Origin: Leguminivora glycinivorella
Taxonomy: Eukaryota; Arthropoda; Insecta; Lepidoptera; Tortricidae
Assembly: GCF_023078275.1 (NCBI RefSeq)
Contig: NC_062993.1
Coordinates: forward strand, 744,001-808,000
Direction of reading: 5' to 3'
DNA length: 64,000 bases
Each line of letters opens with the position of its first letter. Within the stretch, counting starts at the first letter, position 1. A model generated the notes under the pieces. It worked only from the letters and a program-made list of their open reading frames with translations. It was not told where the DNA came from and ran no database searches. This document shows, piece by piece, positions 43,815 to 54,810 of this stretch. The translations under genes and the position numbers were made by a program.

Positions 43815-45716
43815 AGGAGGTGAACTTTGAAAAATCCTTTCTTAGTGCTCCTCTAAGGAACTTCCGTGTCAATTTGAAATCTCTTGAACCAGAAGTAAAG
43901 ATAAAAACTAAACCTATACTTATGGCTATTTTGGATATTTTAACCCCATTGCACAACAACAGGGAGAAAATTTCTTTTCCACCTCATTCGATTTTAAATA
44001 TTTATCGTGATCAGCGACCCGATAAACCATAAAAACGATACCCATATTGTGTTTTTGACTTTACCTCCTTTGCACCCCTTTAGGGGTCAAATTTTCAAAA
44101 AACCTGAAACATGTCTTTAGGAATCCTCCTGTGAAGTTTCGAATAAAATAGTCAAACTAAACTTGTTTCCCGATACAAACTTTGTACCCCCATTTCACCC
44201 TTTTAAGAGGAGAATTTTGAAAAATCCTTTCTTAGTGCTCCTCTACGCCATATAAGGAACCTATGTGCCAAATTTGAAATCTCTAGGACCAGCGGTTTCG
44301 GCTGTGTGTTGATATGTCAGTTAGTCAGTCAGTCAGTTTCTTCTTTTATATATTTTTTGATATTTAAACCCCATTGCACTACAACAGGGGAGAAGGTATT
44401 TCACTTCCGCCTCGTTAGATTTTAAAAGCGTTGTATTTATCGTGATCAGCGACCCGATTAATCATAAAAACGATACCCATATTGTTTTTTTGACTTTATC
44501 ACCCCCTTTTCACCCTTTTAGGGATTAAACTTTCAATAATCCTGAAACATGTATTTAGTCTATGTCTTTGGGAATCTTCCTGTGAAGTTTCGAATAAAAT
44601 AATCAAACTAATCTTGTTTCCACATACAAAATTTGAACCCCCATTTCACCCCCTTAGGAGAGGAATTTTGAAAAATCCTTTCTTAATGCTCCTCTACACT
44701 ATATGAGGAACATATGTGCCAAATTTGAAATCTCTAGGACCAGCAGTTTCGGCTGTGCGTTGATATGTCAGTCAGTCAGTCAGTCAGTTTCTTCTTTTAT
44801 ATATTTTTTTGATATTTAAACCCCATTGCACCACAACAGGGGAGAAGGTATTTCACTTCCGCCTCGTTAGAGTTTAAAAACGTTGTATTTATCGTGATCA
44901 GCGACCCAATAAACCCTAAAAATGATACCCAATTACCCATATTAGTTTTTTGACTTTACCACCACCTTTTCACCCTTTTAGGGGTTAAATTTTCAAAAAA
45001 CCTGAAACACGTCTTTAGTCATATGTTTTTAGGATCCCTCTTGTGAAGTTTCGAATAAACCAGTGAAACTAACATTGTTTCCCCATACAAACTTTGAACC
45101 CCCATTTAACCCCCTTAGGAGGCGAATTTTGAAAAATCCTTTCTTAGTGCTCCTCTACACTATATAAGGAACCTACGTGCCAAATTTGACATCTCTAGGA
45201 CCAGCGGTTTCGGCTGTGCGTTGATATGTCAGTCAGTCAGTCAATATCTTCTTTTATATATTTTTTTGATATTTAAACCCCATTGCACCACAACAGGGGA
45301 GAAGGTATTTCACTTCCGCCTCGTTAGATTTTAAAAACGTTGTATTTATCGTGATCAGCGACCCGATAAACCATAAAAACGATACCCATATTGATTTTTT
45401 GACTTTATCACCCCCATTTTCACCCTTTTAGGGGTTAAATTTTCAAAAAACCTGAAACATGTATTCAGTCATATGTCTTAAGGAATCTTCCTGTGAAGTT
45501 TCGAATAAAATAGTCAAACTAATCTTGTTTCCCCATACAAACTTTGAACCCCCATTTGACCCCCTTAGGAGGTGAATTTTGGAAAATCCTTTCTTAGTGC
45601 TCCTCTACACTATATAAGGAACCTACGTGCCAAATTTGAGATCTCTAGGACCAGCGGTTTCGGCTGTGCGTTGATATGTCAGTCAGTCAGTCAGCTTCTT
45701 CTTTTATATATTTAGA
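43815..45716 (+). repeat. Tandem array of about 450-bp units
   Basis: The marker TGAAAAATCCTTTCTTAG (with small variants) recurs at 43828, 44218, 44669, 45130 and 45580, giving steps of 390, 451, 461 and 450 bp. Each unit has the order: CCTTTCTTAGTGCTCCTC, CAAATTTGAAATCTCTAGG, GTCAGTCAGTCAGT, AACCCCATTGCAC, CGTGATCAGCGACCC, TTTAGGGGTTAAATTTTC and GAAGTTTCGAATAAA. The first unit lacks the GTCAGT part and the last is partial. No coding sequence. Confidence 0.85.
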
Positions 45717-45784
45717 TAAAGGAAAAATTACGAAAACCATTAATTTTTAGTTACATCATGTAATAATAAAAACATTTTTAATAA

Positions 45785-45845
45785 TTTTAAACTCTGTACG
45801 GAACCCTTGGTGCGCGAGTCTGACTCGCACTTGGCCGATTTTTAA
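45785..45845 (+). repeat. Element 3' end TACGGAACCCTTGG...TTGGCCGATTTTT
   Basis: TACGGAACCCTTGGTGCGCG, GACTCGCACTTGGCCG, ATTTTT resembles the end of the CCGT-rich elements (CTACGGAACCCT...TTGGCCGGTTTTT). It probably closes the element that carries the 450-bp tandem array. Confidence 0.55.
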
Positions 45846-45849
45846 GTAT

Positions 45850-46360
45850 TAATTTAGTGCATAAGAAGTGGTCACGATATTTAGGCATAAAATTAGCGTA
45901 ATGCTTAAACACTTTAAATTCACCTACTTAATTACAGTTATTTAAGATTTTATGGGACATTATTATGCCTGATTTAGAAACATAAAAGTTTTATTTTTAA
46001 TGGTCCCTAATTTATCCTTTAAAAGCCTTCTACTCCATCTAGAATATTTCGCTCCTATCGTCGGAAATGAATAAAAATGCATGAATTACGATAATAGTGC
46101 GAAATAGTATTTTATGCAACAGGCATTTAAAGGAGGTCAAAAAATACGAATGGCTTGGGTAACAATTTGAGGCGAAGCCGAAAATTGTTATTAAGACGCC
46201 ACGAGTATTTTTTGACTCAGTTAAACACCGTTGCATACAGTATTTTTTCTACGACCATGCACTTAGTTTTTAATAGTTTTCTTGAATATAACTTTCGTGA
46301 AATTCACAATGGTTCCCGTATTTTGACGCAAAGGTTTGCACTGTCAGCTCAGCTGCCCAA
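45850..46360. other. Non-coding stretch
   Basis: No gene or repeat recognised. Confidence 0.3.
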
Positions 46361-46366
46361 AGCCTT

Positions 46367-46475
46367 CCCGCGCACGCGCGCAGTATCTTTATAATAATGC
46401 GTTGCCATGGTTACAGAGCCAAACAATGCGTTTTCAGTTTTTTCGATACTGCGCGCATGCGCGGAAGCCGGTAGA
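46367..46475. mobile_element. Palindromic GC-rich element
   Basis: CTTCCCGCGCACGCGCGC, AGTATC and GATACTGCGCGCATGCGCGG, AAG are inverted, about 60 bp apart. Size about 109 bp. Boundaries are approximate. Confidence 0.55.
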
Positions 46476-46502
46476 CGCTGGCTTTGGGGGGGAATAGAAT
46501 TT

Positions 46503-47145
46503 TGGCGGGTACCTCGGCGGTCGAGGTGGTGTAACATTTTAGCACGTCAGCCGCGATTGCTGACCACCCGGGTTGGGTGGGAACCAGTGAGCTTGATCGT
46601 TTTTTAGGGTTCCGTAGTCAACTAGGAACCCTTATAGTTTCGCCATGTCTGTCTGTCCGTCCGTCCGTCCGTCCGTCCGTCCGTCCGTCCGTCCGTCCGT
46701 CCGTCCGTCCGTCCGTCCGTCCGTCCGTCCGTCCGTCCGTCCGTCCGTCCGTCCGCGGATAATCTCAGTAACCGTAAGCACTAGAAAGCTGAAATTTGGT
46801 ACCAATATGTATATCAATCACGCCAACAAAGTGCAAAAATAAAAAATGGAAAAAAATCGTTATCGTTTTTTGATAATATTAATATTTTCGGAAATAATCG
46901 CTGATAAAGGAAAAAAAAGTGCATCCCCCCCCCCTCTAACTTTTGAACCATATGTTTAAAAAATTTGAAAAAAATCACAAAAGTAGAACTTTATAAAGAC
47001 TTTCTAGGAAAATTATTTTGAACTTGATAGGTTCAGTAGTTTTTGAGAAAAATACGAAAAACTACGGAACCCTACACTGAGCGTGGCCCGACACGCTCTT
47101 GGCCGGTTTTTTTAGTGTACTAGTTTATGGTATCTACATCAGTTT
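46503..47145 (+). mobile_element. tRNA-headed SINE, family C, split by a CCGT element
   Basis: The left part GGCGGGTACCTCGGCGGTCG...GAGCTTGATCGTTTTT (46503-46605) and right part TTAGTGTACTAGTTTATGG (from 47110) together match the intact copy at 40902-41035. The piece between is the AGGGTTCC element. The B box is damaged. Confidence 0.7.
46606..47107 (+). mobile_element. CCGT-rich element, AGGGTTCCGTAG family, copy 2
   Basis: AGGGTTCCGTAGTCAACTAG, a long (TCCG)n run at about 46650-46755, AAGCTGAAATTTGGTACC, and the end CTCTTGGCCGG within T runs. Its last block pairs with the first (GGGTTCCGTAG / CTACGGAACCC). It sits in the T run of a SINE. Confidence 0.8.
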
Positions 47146-47149
47146 ATAA

Positions 47150-47975
47150 CATAACATAAACTTTACATAATATTTAGTAAGCTGACAACGTGCTTGATAT
47201 ATATACAATATTTATTTTATTTCTCCAATAAAAAACACACATATTAAGATAGCCTTGACACATCGGACGCTAATCGGACGGCTCGAAAAGAAAACAATTA
47301 ATTAAAAACTTAATAACATAAGTTCTCACTTGGTGCTTAAACGGACCCATTCTTAAATTGATCGCACGGTGGTTGTGGCCCAAGTTACGAGAGTAGCGAG
47401 AAGCGGGGAGTGAGAATAAAAACTTTACAAACGTATTATTTATTAACATACTTGTCCTCACTTTGTGCCCAAGGCCCGCCATAATCTTAAAAATAAGAGT
47501 GTGTGGACAGTTGCGGAATTGTATGGATCTCCGTGCACTCGATCTGATTTTATAAGATAATATGTGATATTTTCAGATTATGAATTTTAAGGCTGTGTGG
47601 CGCGTGGCGGGCCTTATACCACACCTCGGACACTGACTGTTTAGTATACAACCTTTTTATTTTTATCGCTGTACTACCTCATTGGATTTAGTGCGGCTAC
47701 TGGCCTGTCAATCAAAATTACATGTCTTGTCAAATACCACAAAAAGTCAGTGTCACCAAATGCAAATGCGAGAGACAGCAAAATCAAATAATAACATAAG
47801 CTATGTCCGTGTAAACCAGAAGAAGCAGAGGCCTCTGCCGCCGCAACCGTCGCTGCATCAGGTAAGCCCACTAGCTCCATATGCGGTAGTACAGCATTAC
47901 TTTTTTACTTCATATTTACAGTCCATTGCCCATTTTTAAACATCTGCTGGCTTTAAGCCACATTGGCGATCAAAT
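47150..47975. other. Mostly non-coding, one possible coding island
   Basis: At 47770-47860 a GC-richer stretch ends in CATCAGGTAAGCCC, a donor-like site, but neither strand gives a recognised protein. I do not call an exon. Confidence 0.25.
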
Positions 47976-47983
47976 ACGATACG

Positions 47984-48400
47984 CTAACAAGCCCGGCAGT
48001 GTGAACACGCAGTAAGGTTCTGTAATGACATGTGACATTTGACCATTTTTAGAATGACGTTTGGTAATTTTTGGTAGTTTTTTGGAATGAATATCGGCCA
48101 TTTTTGGTAGGTCTTTGGAATTGTGATTTTTAGTATAACTTGGACCACACGGACCATTTTTGATAGATTTTTAGAATGAAGTTCGGTTATTTTTAATAGT
48201 TTTTCTTGACATTTTGGTAGGTTTTTGGAATTGTAGTTTTCGGTATAACTTGGGCCACACGGACTTCAATAAATCCATCCATAGACACTTGGGCATTAAT
48301 CGTGCATAGACAACGTAGACACTCCGGAACAAATAGTGCGGCCGCTAACAAGCCGCGCAGTGTGAACAAGCCTTTATTATGTAAGGTTCCGTGACGGAAA
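47984..48400 (+). repeat. Direct repeat pair enclosing a 120-bp tandem duplication
   Basis: GCTAACAAGCCCGGCAGTGTG near 47984 recurs at 48351 (GCTAACAAGCCGCGCAGTGTG), both followed by a TAAGGTTCYGTRAYG block. Between them two units of about 120 bp share TTGGTAGGTYTTTGGAATTG, then GTATAACTTGGRCCACACGG (ends near 48151 and 48263). Confidence 0.65.
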
Positions 48401-48523
48401 GTTTGAAAGTTTCTGTATGTCTATTACTTATAAAATATCCTACTATTTTGCAGTTTTGTTTGTTCTTTTACTTTCTCTAATTTATTTTGAAGTGATAACC
48501 TTACCACAAAATTAAAATTTTGT

Positions 48524-48750
48524 AAAAAAACCCCGACATGGTAGACCGATTTTCATGAAACACCGCTAAGTAAGTACACTCGACTAATTCAGCTTTCAAA
48601 CAAAAAAAAAAAACTAAATCAAAATCGGTTCATAATTTCGGGAGCTACGATGCCACAGACAGACACACAGACAGACAGACAAACAGACACACATACAGAC
48701 AGACACGTCAAACTAATAACACCCCGTCGTTTTTGCGTCGGGGGTTAAAA
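48524..48750 (+). repeat. Interspersed repeat CCCCGACATGGTAGACCG
   Basis: Landmarks CCCCGACATGGTAGACCG, TTTTCATGAAACACCGCTAA, AAATCGGTTCATAATTTCG, GGAGCTACGATGCCACAG, an (ACAG)n stretch and ACCCCGTCGTTTTTGCG, GGGGGTTAAAAA. The ends CCCCGAC / GTCGGGG are inverted. A partial copy is at 36620-36690. Confidence 0.6.
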
Positions 48751-48816
48751 ACATAGTACTCAGACTACTCAGAGAGACATCATATAAATAAATAAATATT
48801 AAAGGGACACTCTTAG

Positions 48817-48954
48817 GTACAGTCAAGTGTAAAAATATGGGTGCGTACAACTTATCAAAAATATGTCCCATAGCACTTTATGTCGGCGGAATAAGGTCTC
48901 GGTACATATTTTTGAGCGGATAAAATCGATACGTATTTTTGCACTTGACTGTAC
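48817..48954. mobile_element. 138-bp MITE, GTACAGTCAAGTG ends
   Basis: GTACAGTCAAGTGTAAAAATA at 48817 and GTATTTTTGCACTTGACTGTAC ending 48954 are inverted with one mismatch. TTAG/TTAA lies just outside. It has no coding content. Confidence 0.8.
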
Positions 48955-48959
48955 TTAAA

Positions 48960-50070
48960 TTAAAAAATAACACCATGAACCATGACTTGCCTTAAATTTA
49001 AAGTAACTTGTATGTCATTATAAATGTTCATGGGCAATTATCATGTAATTTCAAATACGATTATCTAGCGACCGAGGTTCGATATGTATGGGTGTGTTAT
49101 TATGATTACTGTACTTACAAAATTAAGCATTAAATAAATAACTACCAGTATCAATTTTATACCAACAAGGTCAGGAGCTCAATAACAACAAAACAAAAAA
49201 GAGCACCCTAAAATCTTCAATATCTAAATTCATAAAAAACCTAATATCATCCCAAAGACCCCTAAAAAGGGCCCAACACCTTCCACTATTAAAATTACCG
49301 AAATAATACCCGATTAATCTTCCACCAACAAAAACGGGGATTTAGTGCCCCTGTCAAAATAAATATAAGTTGCCCCAACCTAACAAGATGAGTTTTTTCA
49401 AGCCCAAATTTAGATGTTTAACAAAACTCTACAAAAGGAAAAAAGAGCTTTTATTAATTGGCTATCGAATGTTGGGTCTTGTTCTTAGATAGAATCAGCG
49501 ATACCAAAAATACATACAATTTTGTACCTTCTTTCGCAGCTATAGGGCTTTAAGTGTCCACATTTTAGTCACTCACCTTAACTCCTAGTCGTCCAGAGAC
49601 CTATAGAAAGGCGGCCTGTTCCGTTGGATATTGAACCTTTGTTTTGTGCAAATAAAATTTATTTTGTCTTGGCTAGTTTCGCTATCTGGGCGGCGAGAGG
49701 TTAAAACGACTAGCTTTAAATACACCTTAAGACTTGGCAGTAAGGTATAAGAATTGTCAATGAACCTTTTGGACCTCACGTATTTTCTTATTTATAAAAG
49801 AGCGTAAATTAATAAAGGTATAGTTAAATTTAAGACGTTTTTATTGTAAGGTAAGTGTGTATAATTATTACGGAAATATATGTGAGTATGCGAGCATTAA
49901 CACCCGTATGGCATTAGTTTGGTTTAGGTGTTAGACACATTGGGAATATTGGAGTGATTGAGGATGTGTGGGTTGAGTGAATGGAATTTAGGTGGAAGCA
50001 AAGATTCGGCGATGTGAAATATATAGCGGATTCATTCATTAGTTTATTAATTTATCCGAAAACGATAAGG
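48960..50070. other. Non-coding stretch
   Basis: No gene or known repeat recognised. Confidence 0.3.
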
Positions 50071-50075
50071 TATGA

Positions 50076-50160
50076 GTTTATTCATACTTTATTGCACAAA
50101 AATGTCGAACTGAATGCCTAATGGCATTCTCTAGCAGTCAGTCATCGGGCTAAACAGGGA
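50076..50160 (-). repeat. LINE 3' tail, GCAATAAAG family, copy 3
   Basis: Minus strand: GCCATTAGGCATTCAGTTCG, ACATTTTTGTGCAATAAAG, TATGAATAAAC. Same family as 2610-2712 and 17365-17475. Confidence 0.55.
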
Positions 50161-50334
50161 CAATTTATTATTTTATTTGTGTGTATTTTACATAGGTGCT
50201 TACTTAGGAAGTTTAATACCTCTTATTACGTCTGTAGGCATTGATTATTATTTAGCGATGACTAACATTGAAAATAACTGTATTAGCATAATCGTGAGTT
50301 TCACTCCGGATCGTACGAATAAGTTTTTCATAAC

Positions 50335-50535
50335 GTATATGTATGAAATGTCATTTGATATTTGCTTGTCGCATTTTGGTGCAGTAAAACATCGTGAATA
50401 AACTTAACTAATAATTAATTAATCCCTGTTGGTATTCCAGCTTAGTTTGAACTGCGGTTGGAAGATCACCATGGCTGGCATCATGGCAGTCGCTTTCGTA
50501 AAACTAGTTGCGCCAAATCCTGTGATCAGTTGTTT
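50335..50535 (+). mobile_element. tRNA-headed SINE, family A, copy 4 (headless)
   Basis: GTATGAAATGTCATTTGATA, TTTGCTTGTCGC, then GCGGTTGGAAGATCACCATG, GGCAGTCGCTTTCGTAAA and CTGTGATCAGTTG follow the family A body. No tRNA head is left. A second AT-rich gap interrupts near 50400. Confidence 0.55.
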
Positions 50536-50617
50536 CTAAAGCTCTTATTATGAGCCGAGAAAGGAAGAAAAAAACCTAGCATCCGTTCACTCATTCACTT
50601 CATTCACTTTGAGGCGT

Positions 50618-51362
50618 AGGTGTAGAACTGTAGACCCATCCTTACCAATGGCATCGATTTCAAAGAAGGACATGTGTCTCCCAAATAAACTATTGTTATT
50701 AATCTTTTATGCAAATAAACGATAACTTCGTATAATATTCCTATGCAACACATGACTTTTTAACTGTCTCAAAAACTACTCACCACCATTTTCTTGCGAT
50801 ATAGAATACATACTAAGTTAGCTGTCATTCTTCCATTCACCAGTAGTTCATTGATTTACTTGTACATCTTTACCCAAGTGATATTTGGGCAAGCCGAGAC
50901 TTCATCATCGTCATCAGCCCATTGCAGTCCACTGCTGGACATAGGCCTCCCCCAAGGTACGCCACAGGAGCCCGGTCTGCTGCTTTATGCATCCAGTTTC
51001 CGCCAGCCCCCCTATGCAAATCATCCCGCCATCTAGCCAGAGGGCGTCCCATACTACGTTTACCAAGACGCGGTCTCCACTCCAGAACATGCTTGCTCCA
51101 GGTTATCGGTTCTGCGACATATGTGGCCAGCCCATTGCCACTTCAACCTAACATTCAGAGCTATGTCGGTCACCTTGGTTCTCTGGCGAGACTTAAAAGC
51201 AATGATTCAAGATTTTGAAGAATTGTCTCAAAAACTATCTAACAGTTAGCTTCCATTCTTCCATTCACTGAAGTCGTTCAACCATTCACTCGTAGGTGTA
51301 GACCCATCCTTACCGATGGTATCGTGTTTCCAAGAAGGACATGTGTCTCCCAATAAACTAAT
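50618..51362 (+). repeat. Direct repeat flanking a LINE fragment
   Basis: GTAGACCCATCCTTACCAATG near 50630 recurs near 51298 (TACCGATG), both followed by AAGAAGGACATGTGTCTCCC and AATAAACTA. GTCTCAAAAACTA and TTCCATTCTTCCATTCAC-type strings are also shared. The LINE fragment lies between the copies. Confidence 0.65.
50882..51215 (-). pseudogene. LINE C-terminal fragment with (GAT)n tail
   Basis: On the minus strand the frame gives GRPLARWRDDLHRGAGG, then NWMHKAADRAP, the RW-x-DDL then W-x-x-x-A-x-DR pattern of the C-terminus of RTE-like insect LINEs. Beyond it come GGAGGCCTATGTCCAGCAGT, GGACTGCAATGGGCTGATG and ATGATGAAG, a typical end in GAT repeats. The frame is broken in places. It is a dead, 5'-truncated copy. 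Confidence 0.65.
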
Positions 51363-51569
51363 TGGGCGCGGAGTCGCTTCACGGTATTTATTTTATTTTA
51401 TTGGGGACTGTTGTTTTTTATAAAATATTTCAGGGCTTATTAGATCGTCAGGTATTTAGGGGTCCGCGTGGTGTGAAGTTGTTTATTAGTTGAAGATTGA
51501 GGTCTTTACAGTCTCTTTTCTATGTAGTATTTGTTTGCTGTCTCTCTGGAGATACGAGTATTTAGATTT

Positions 51570-52375
51570 AAGACTTAATTCTAACAAAACTCTTACTAAT
51601 ACCATCTCTCTCATTTAATTATTTAAATATTTACCGTTTGTCGTAAACTTCAGCAAATCTCTAAGTTTATGTTTTTTTATAGGTAACAAATACAACCCTA
51701 CTTTTTCACATTATTACACTTTGCGACAGACAATAAAACGAATTAGGACGAGAAACAAAAAATGGTCCTTCGAGCCGGATATAAGAAGTGAAAAGATGGT
51801 CTTTCGAACCGTATTTCGAGTAAAAAAATGGTCCTTCGAAACGGATCGGTAATTTTTTTTTCAGTAATAAAAATGCTTTTTTGAGGCATACGGAACCTTT
51901 TCTTAAAAATGCAGTTCATTCTTCCATCGGATAAGGTGCGACACGGCCCGGGGACGCAGATTGCATCTGTTGCGTCTCAATTCATTTACATTTATGACTG
52001 TTTTAACAAAACTCTTATAAATATCACCTTTCTCACTGGATCGTTTACATAAGTACTTACCCTTTTATAGACCTAATTCAGCAAATCTTTGCTGAATTAC
52101 ATGTATTTTTATACCACATTTAGATAAAAAGTAAAAACTGGTCCGGTTCGAACTTAGATTAAAAGTCAAAAAATGGTCCTTCAAACCGGACTTAGATTAA
52201 AAGTAAAAAAATGGTCCTTCGAGCCGGATCGGTAAATTTTTTCAACGATTAAAACATTGGTTTTATAAGTACGGAACCTTTTCCTAAAAATCCGGTTCAA
52301 GTTTCCATCGGATAAGGTGCGACACGGCCCGAGCACGTAGATTGCATCTGTTGTGTCTCAATTAATTTACATTTA
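51570..52375 (+). repeat. Two-unit tandem repeat, 380-430 bp, with TGGTCCTTCGAGCCGGAT motif
   Basis: Unit 1 and unit 2 share TAACAAAACTCTTA (51582, 52014), GGTCCTTCGAGCCGGAT (about 51763, 52213), TACGGAACCTTTTC, TTCCATCGGATAAGGTGCGA (about 51922, 52304) and AGATTGCATCTGTTG. Within each unit the AAAAAATGGTCCTTCRA block is repeated three times at about 40-50 bp. No coding frame is convincing. Confidence 0.75.
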
Positions 52376-53200
52376 AGTGAGTGTGTAATCTCCTTCGTGG
52401 GGTAATTAACTCTGTGCTGGGATAATTGGCTGGGAGTTTGTACTTTAATGTTGGTGTTATGAAATTAATAAACAATTGTAGGAAAGCTAGAGGTTCATGA
52501 GATAACTGTCATGTGGGATGTTGATTTGACGATTGTCCTGATAGTCGTTTCAGCGAACGGATTTTTTTTTATTGGAAAAGGAAAGAAAGAAAGAAAGAAA
52601 TTTATTTGCTAGAATACTTATAACTAAGGTACAGATGTTCGTGTAAGTAGACAAGTAAAAGTATTCAGTCATCGTCATGACGACATGCAAATGTTTCTTA
52701 AAACTAAGTATTAAATTTATTAATTATACAAAATATATAACTAATATTAAAAAAATTACAAAATTAAAATCTACACATTCAACAATAATAATTAACTTCA
52801 TTCCATTGTTATATAAATAAAAAAGTATTTCAACGACTAAATATAATTAAAAGAGTTATTGTCACGTAAATCACAAATTCACAATTATTATTATTCAATG
52901 TTACAATATGTTTTAAAATTACAATTAAAAAAATTAAAATTAATTTATAAAATTCAATATATCATTACTAGGAATGTAAAAATAAAAATTATAAAATAAA
53001 ACAATATTCCATTCAGTCACTTCCGTTCATTCGTTTATGCTTCCTTCCCGTTCCACTACCATCCATCCCTCATTCATTCCACGATATTGGCGGTAGCCAC
53101 ACATACCTTTGAAGTTGGCTCCTTCTTCATTTTTATCCTCCATTTTGTAAAATTATCTTAAAAATAAAAATTAATTTTAACTGACAAATCGAGATTTTGT
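52376..53200. repeat. AT-rich stretch starting with a (GAAA)n LINE-like tail
   Basis: AAGGAAAGAAAGAAAGAAAG at 52577 leads into AAATTTATTTGCTAGAAT, which on the minus strand reads as a retroelement 3' end with (TTTC)n tail. The following 500 bp is very AT-rich without recognised features. Confidence 0.4.
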
Positions 53201-53210
53201 GACCCCAGAG

Positions 53211-53263
53211 ATGGCTGATCGTGCTACAAAAGACTGTCTTCAAGTGTTCGTCGAGACTACAGG
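53211..53263 (+). CDS. Possible first exon of a UBA-like protein (uncertain)
   Basis: From the ATG at 53211 the frame reads MADRATKDCLQVFVETTG and meets GGGTAAGTC, a strong donor (GT at 53264). The M-A-D...Q-F-V-E-x-T-G pattern is like the first helix of UBA-like domains, for example in p47/NSFL1-type proteins (family knowledge). The nearest acceptor (TTCCCTTGTTACAG, about 53400) would add only a few residues before a stop at 53425, so either another acceptor is used or this is a dead copy. Treat it as a lead, not a gene call. Confidence 0.3.
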
Positions 53264-53439
53264 GTAAGTCATTAATCTTTTTTACTTTATAACGATACTT
53301 TGATCTTTGTAGAATTTAAAAGATGAGAGTACCCGTTGATAACCAAAAAATAATTAAATATGTGAAATAAATGAAATTAACTATGTATTCCCTTGTTACA
53401 GAACGAGAAACCGGGTGAAATAGACCGCCAACATGTACC

Positions 53440-53680
53440 CCTGCCGGACCCATTGAGTAATTATTACTTCGTATAGAGGAGCTATAGCAAACAACGAACG
53501 TGTCACAGCCTGTAAGCTGAAGGCGGGGCGAGGGGGCGGGGTGTGAACCAATGGCCTGCTTCCGTAACGTCGCAAGCGCTACGATTTTACTCGGCGCTTA
53601 CGACCTTTCGGTCGCGATGATGAGCCCTGCATAGAGTGCATAGATTAGAAGTCGTAGTATAGAAGTGACATGGGTTTACA
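53440..53680. other. Short GC-richer non-coding stretch
   Basis: GGCGGGGCGAGGGGGCGGGG near 53522 is unusual here. It could be a promoter or element fragment. No coding sequence. Confidence 0.3.
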
Positions 53681-53681
53681 T

Positions 53682-53938
53682 GGGCATTTTTTAATTTATG
53701 ACTTTCAATTAGCGTGAGTTGTTAACAAAAAACATAAATCGCTGTTAGTTTTGTAATGATAATCAAGCTTGAAATCTGTATTTAAAACTAAACTTTTTTC
53801 ACGTTCTGAATTTAGATTATAGCTTAGTATAATTCACGATGTTTTTATTGAAATTCCATGCTTAATTATCGTTGCAAAACCGACAGCGATTTAACTTTTT
53901 TTTAACAACTCTGTGAGTTCCAATTTTTTCAAATGCCC
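53682..53938. mobile_element. Foldback MITE, GGGCATTTTCA family, copy 2
   Basis: TGGGCATTTTTTAATTTATG, GAGTTGTTAACAAAAAAC and TTTTGTAATGATAATCAAGC on the left are mirrored by GCTTAATTATCGTTGCAAAA, TTTTTAACAACTCTG and AAATGCCCA on the right. Confidence 0.75.
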
Positions 53939-53944
53939 ACATTT

Positions 53945-54795
53945 TTTAAAGCTGTATAGGGACTGAGCGTACATGTGTACACGTAGCCGCAACTGGATAT
54001 TAGTTATTTATGTGACATTTGCATAATGGTAGGCATTAAAAGATGAGTGTTGTTTTTGTTGTGTTAATAAGATAACATGAGTGTTTTAATGCCTAATTAT
54101 ACACATATAACTTTATCTACATCCATGTATGTATGGGCGCGGGTTTATCGTCCCATAGAAAATTTGAATTTCGCGCGTTTTTATACTCTCATAATTTGCT
54201 TGACCGTCTACCTACCCAAATTCATTCAGGCAGGTTAGGTACTGCACTTATATTTACATACTCACATGAAATTCGACACGCGTATTGAGAATCTGTTATA
54301 GACCGACATGTCGGAAAACTGTGCAATTCTGACAATAATAATTAAATAACCTTTTTTGCGTCGATAAATATATATAATTTAATGTATGATAGGAAACTTG
54401 AACTAACTTGCGATATTGTCACGTCTGCTTTTGTTGCATTTTTTACTCTTTGGTTTCAACGAAACATGGCCGCCGCAACATGGCGCTTCGGCATGAGTTT
54501 ATATTGATACATTTTTTTAAAAGTAAGCGTGTTTAAACAAAAATGCCGTAAACCTACGTATAAAAAGTCACTCCTTAGCTTTTGCTAGATTTTCCTGAGC
54601 AGTTTGTGCAGTACCTCACTACACATGACGGCATTATTTAGACGAAATATTTTTCATTGCGATACGTCAATCTACCACAGCCGTTCGGCACAGACTAAGC
54701 GCGTTTGTGCTGATCAGCTCTAAGTGTTGTTACACAAAATCAAGTTGAGGTGCCCTCTCTAGTTAACATAATTACTCAAAGGCCGGACCAGAAGA
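53945..54795. other. Non-coding stretch
   Basis: No gene or known repeat recognised up to the nested LINE region. Confidence 0.3.
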
Positions 54796-54810
54796 TGCAC
54801 GAGGGTGATT

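Noticed and set aside
46577..46842. Open frames of repeated VRPS or DGRT residues (also at 13567-13806)
   Set aside because: These come from the (TCCG)n microsatellite inside the CCGT element on either strand.
47674..47939. Host exon ending in CATCAGGTAAGCC
   Set aside because: A donor-like site alone; neither strand gives a recognisable protein and GTAAG strings are common.
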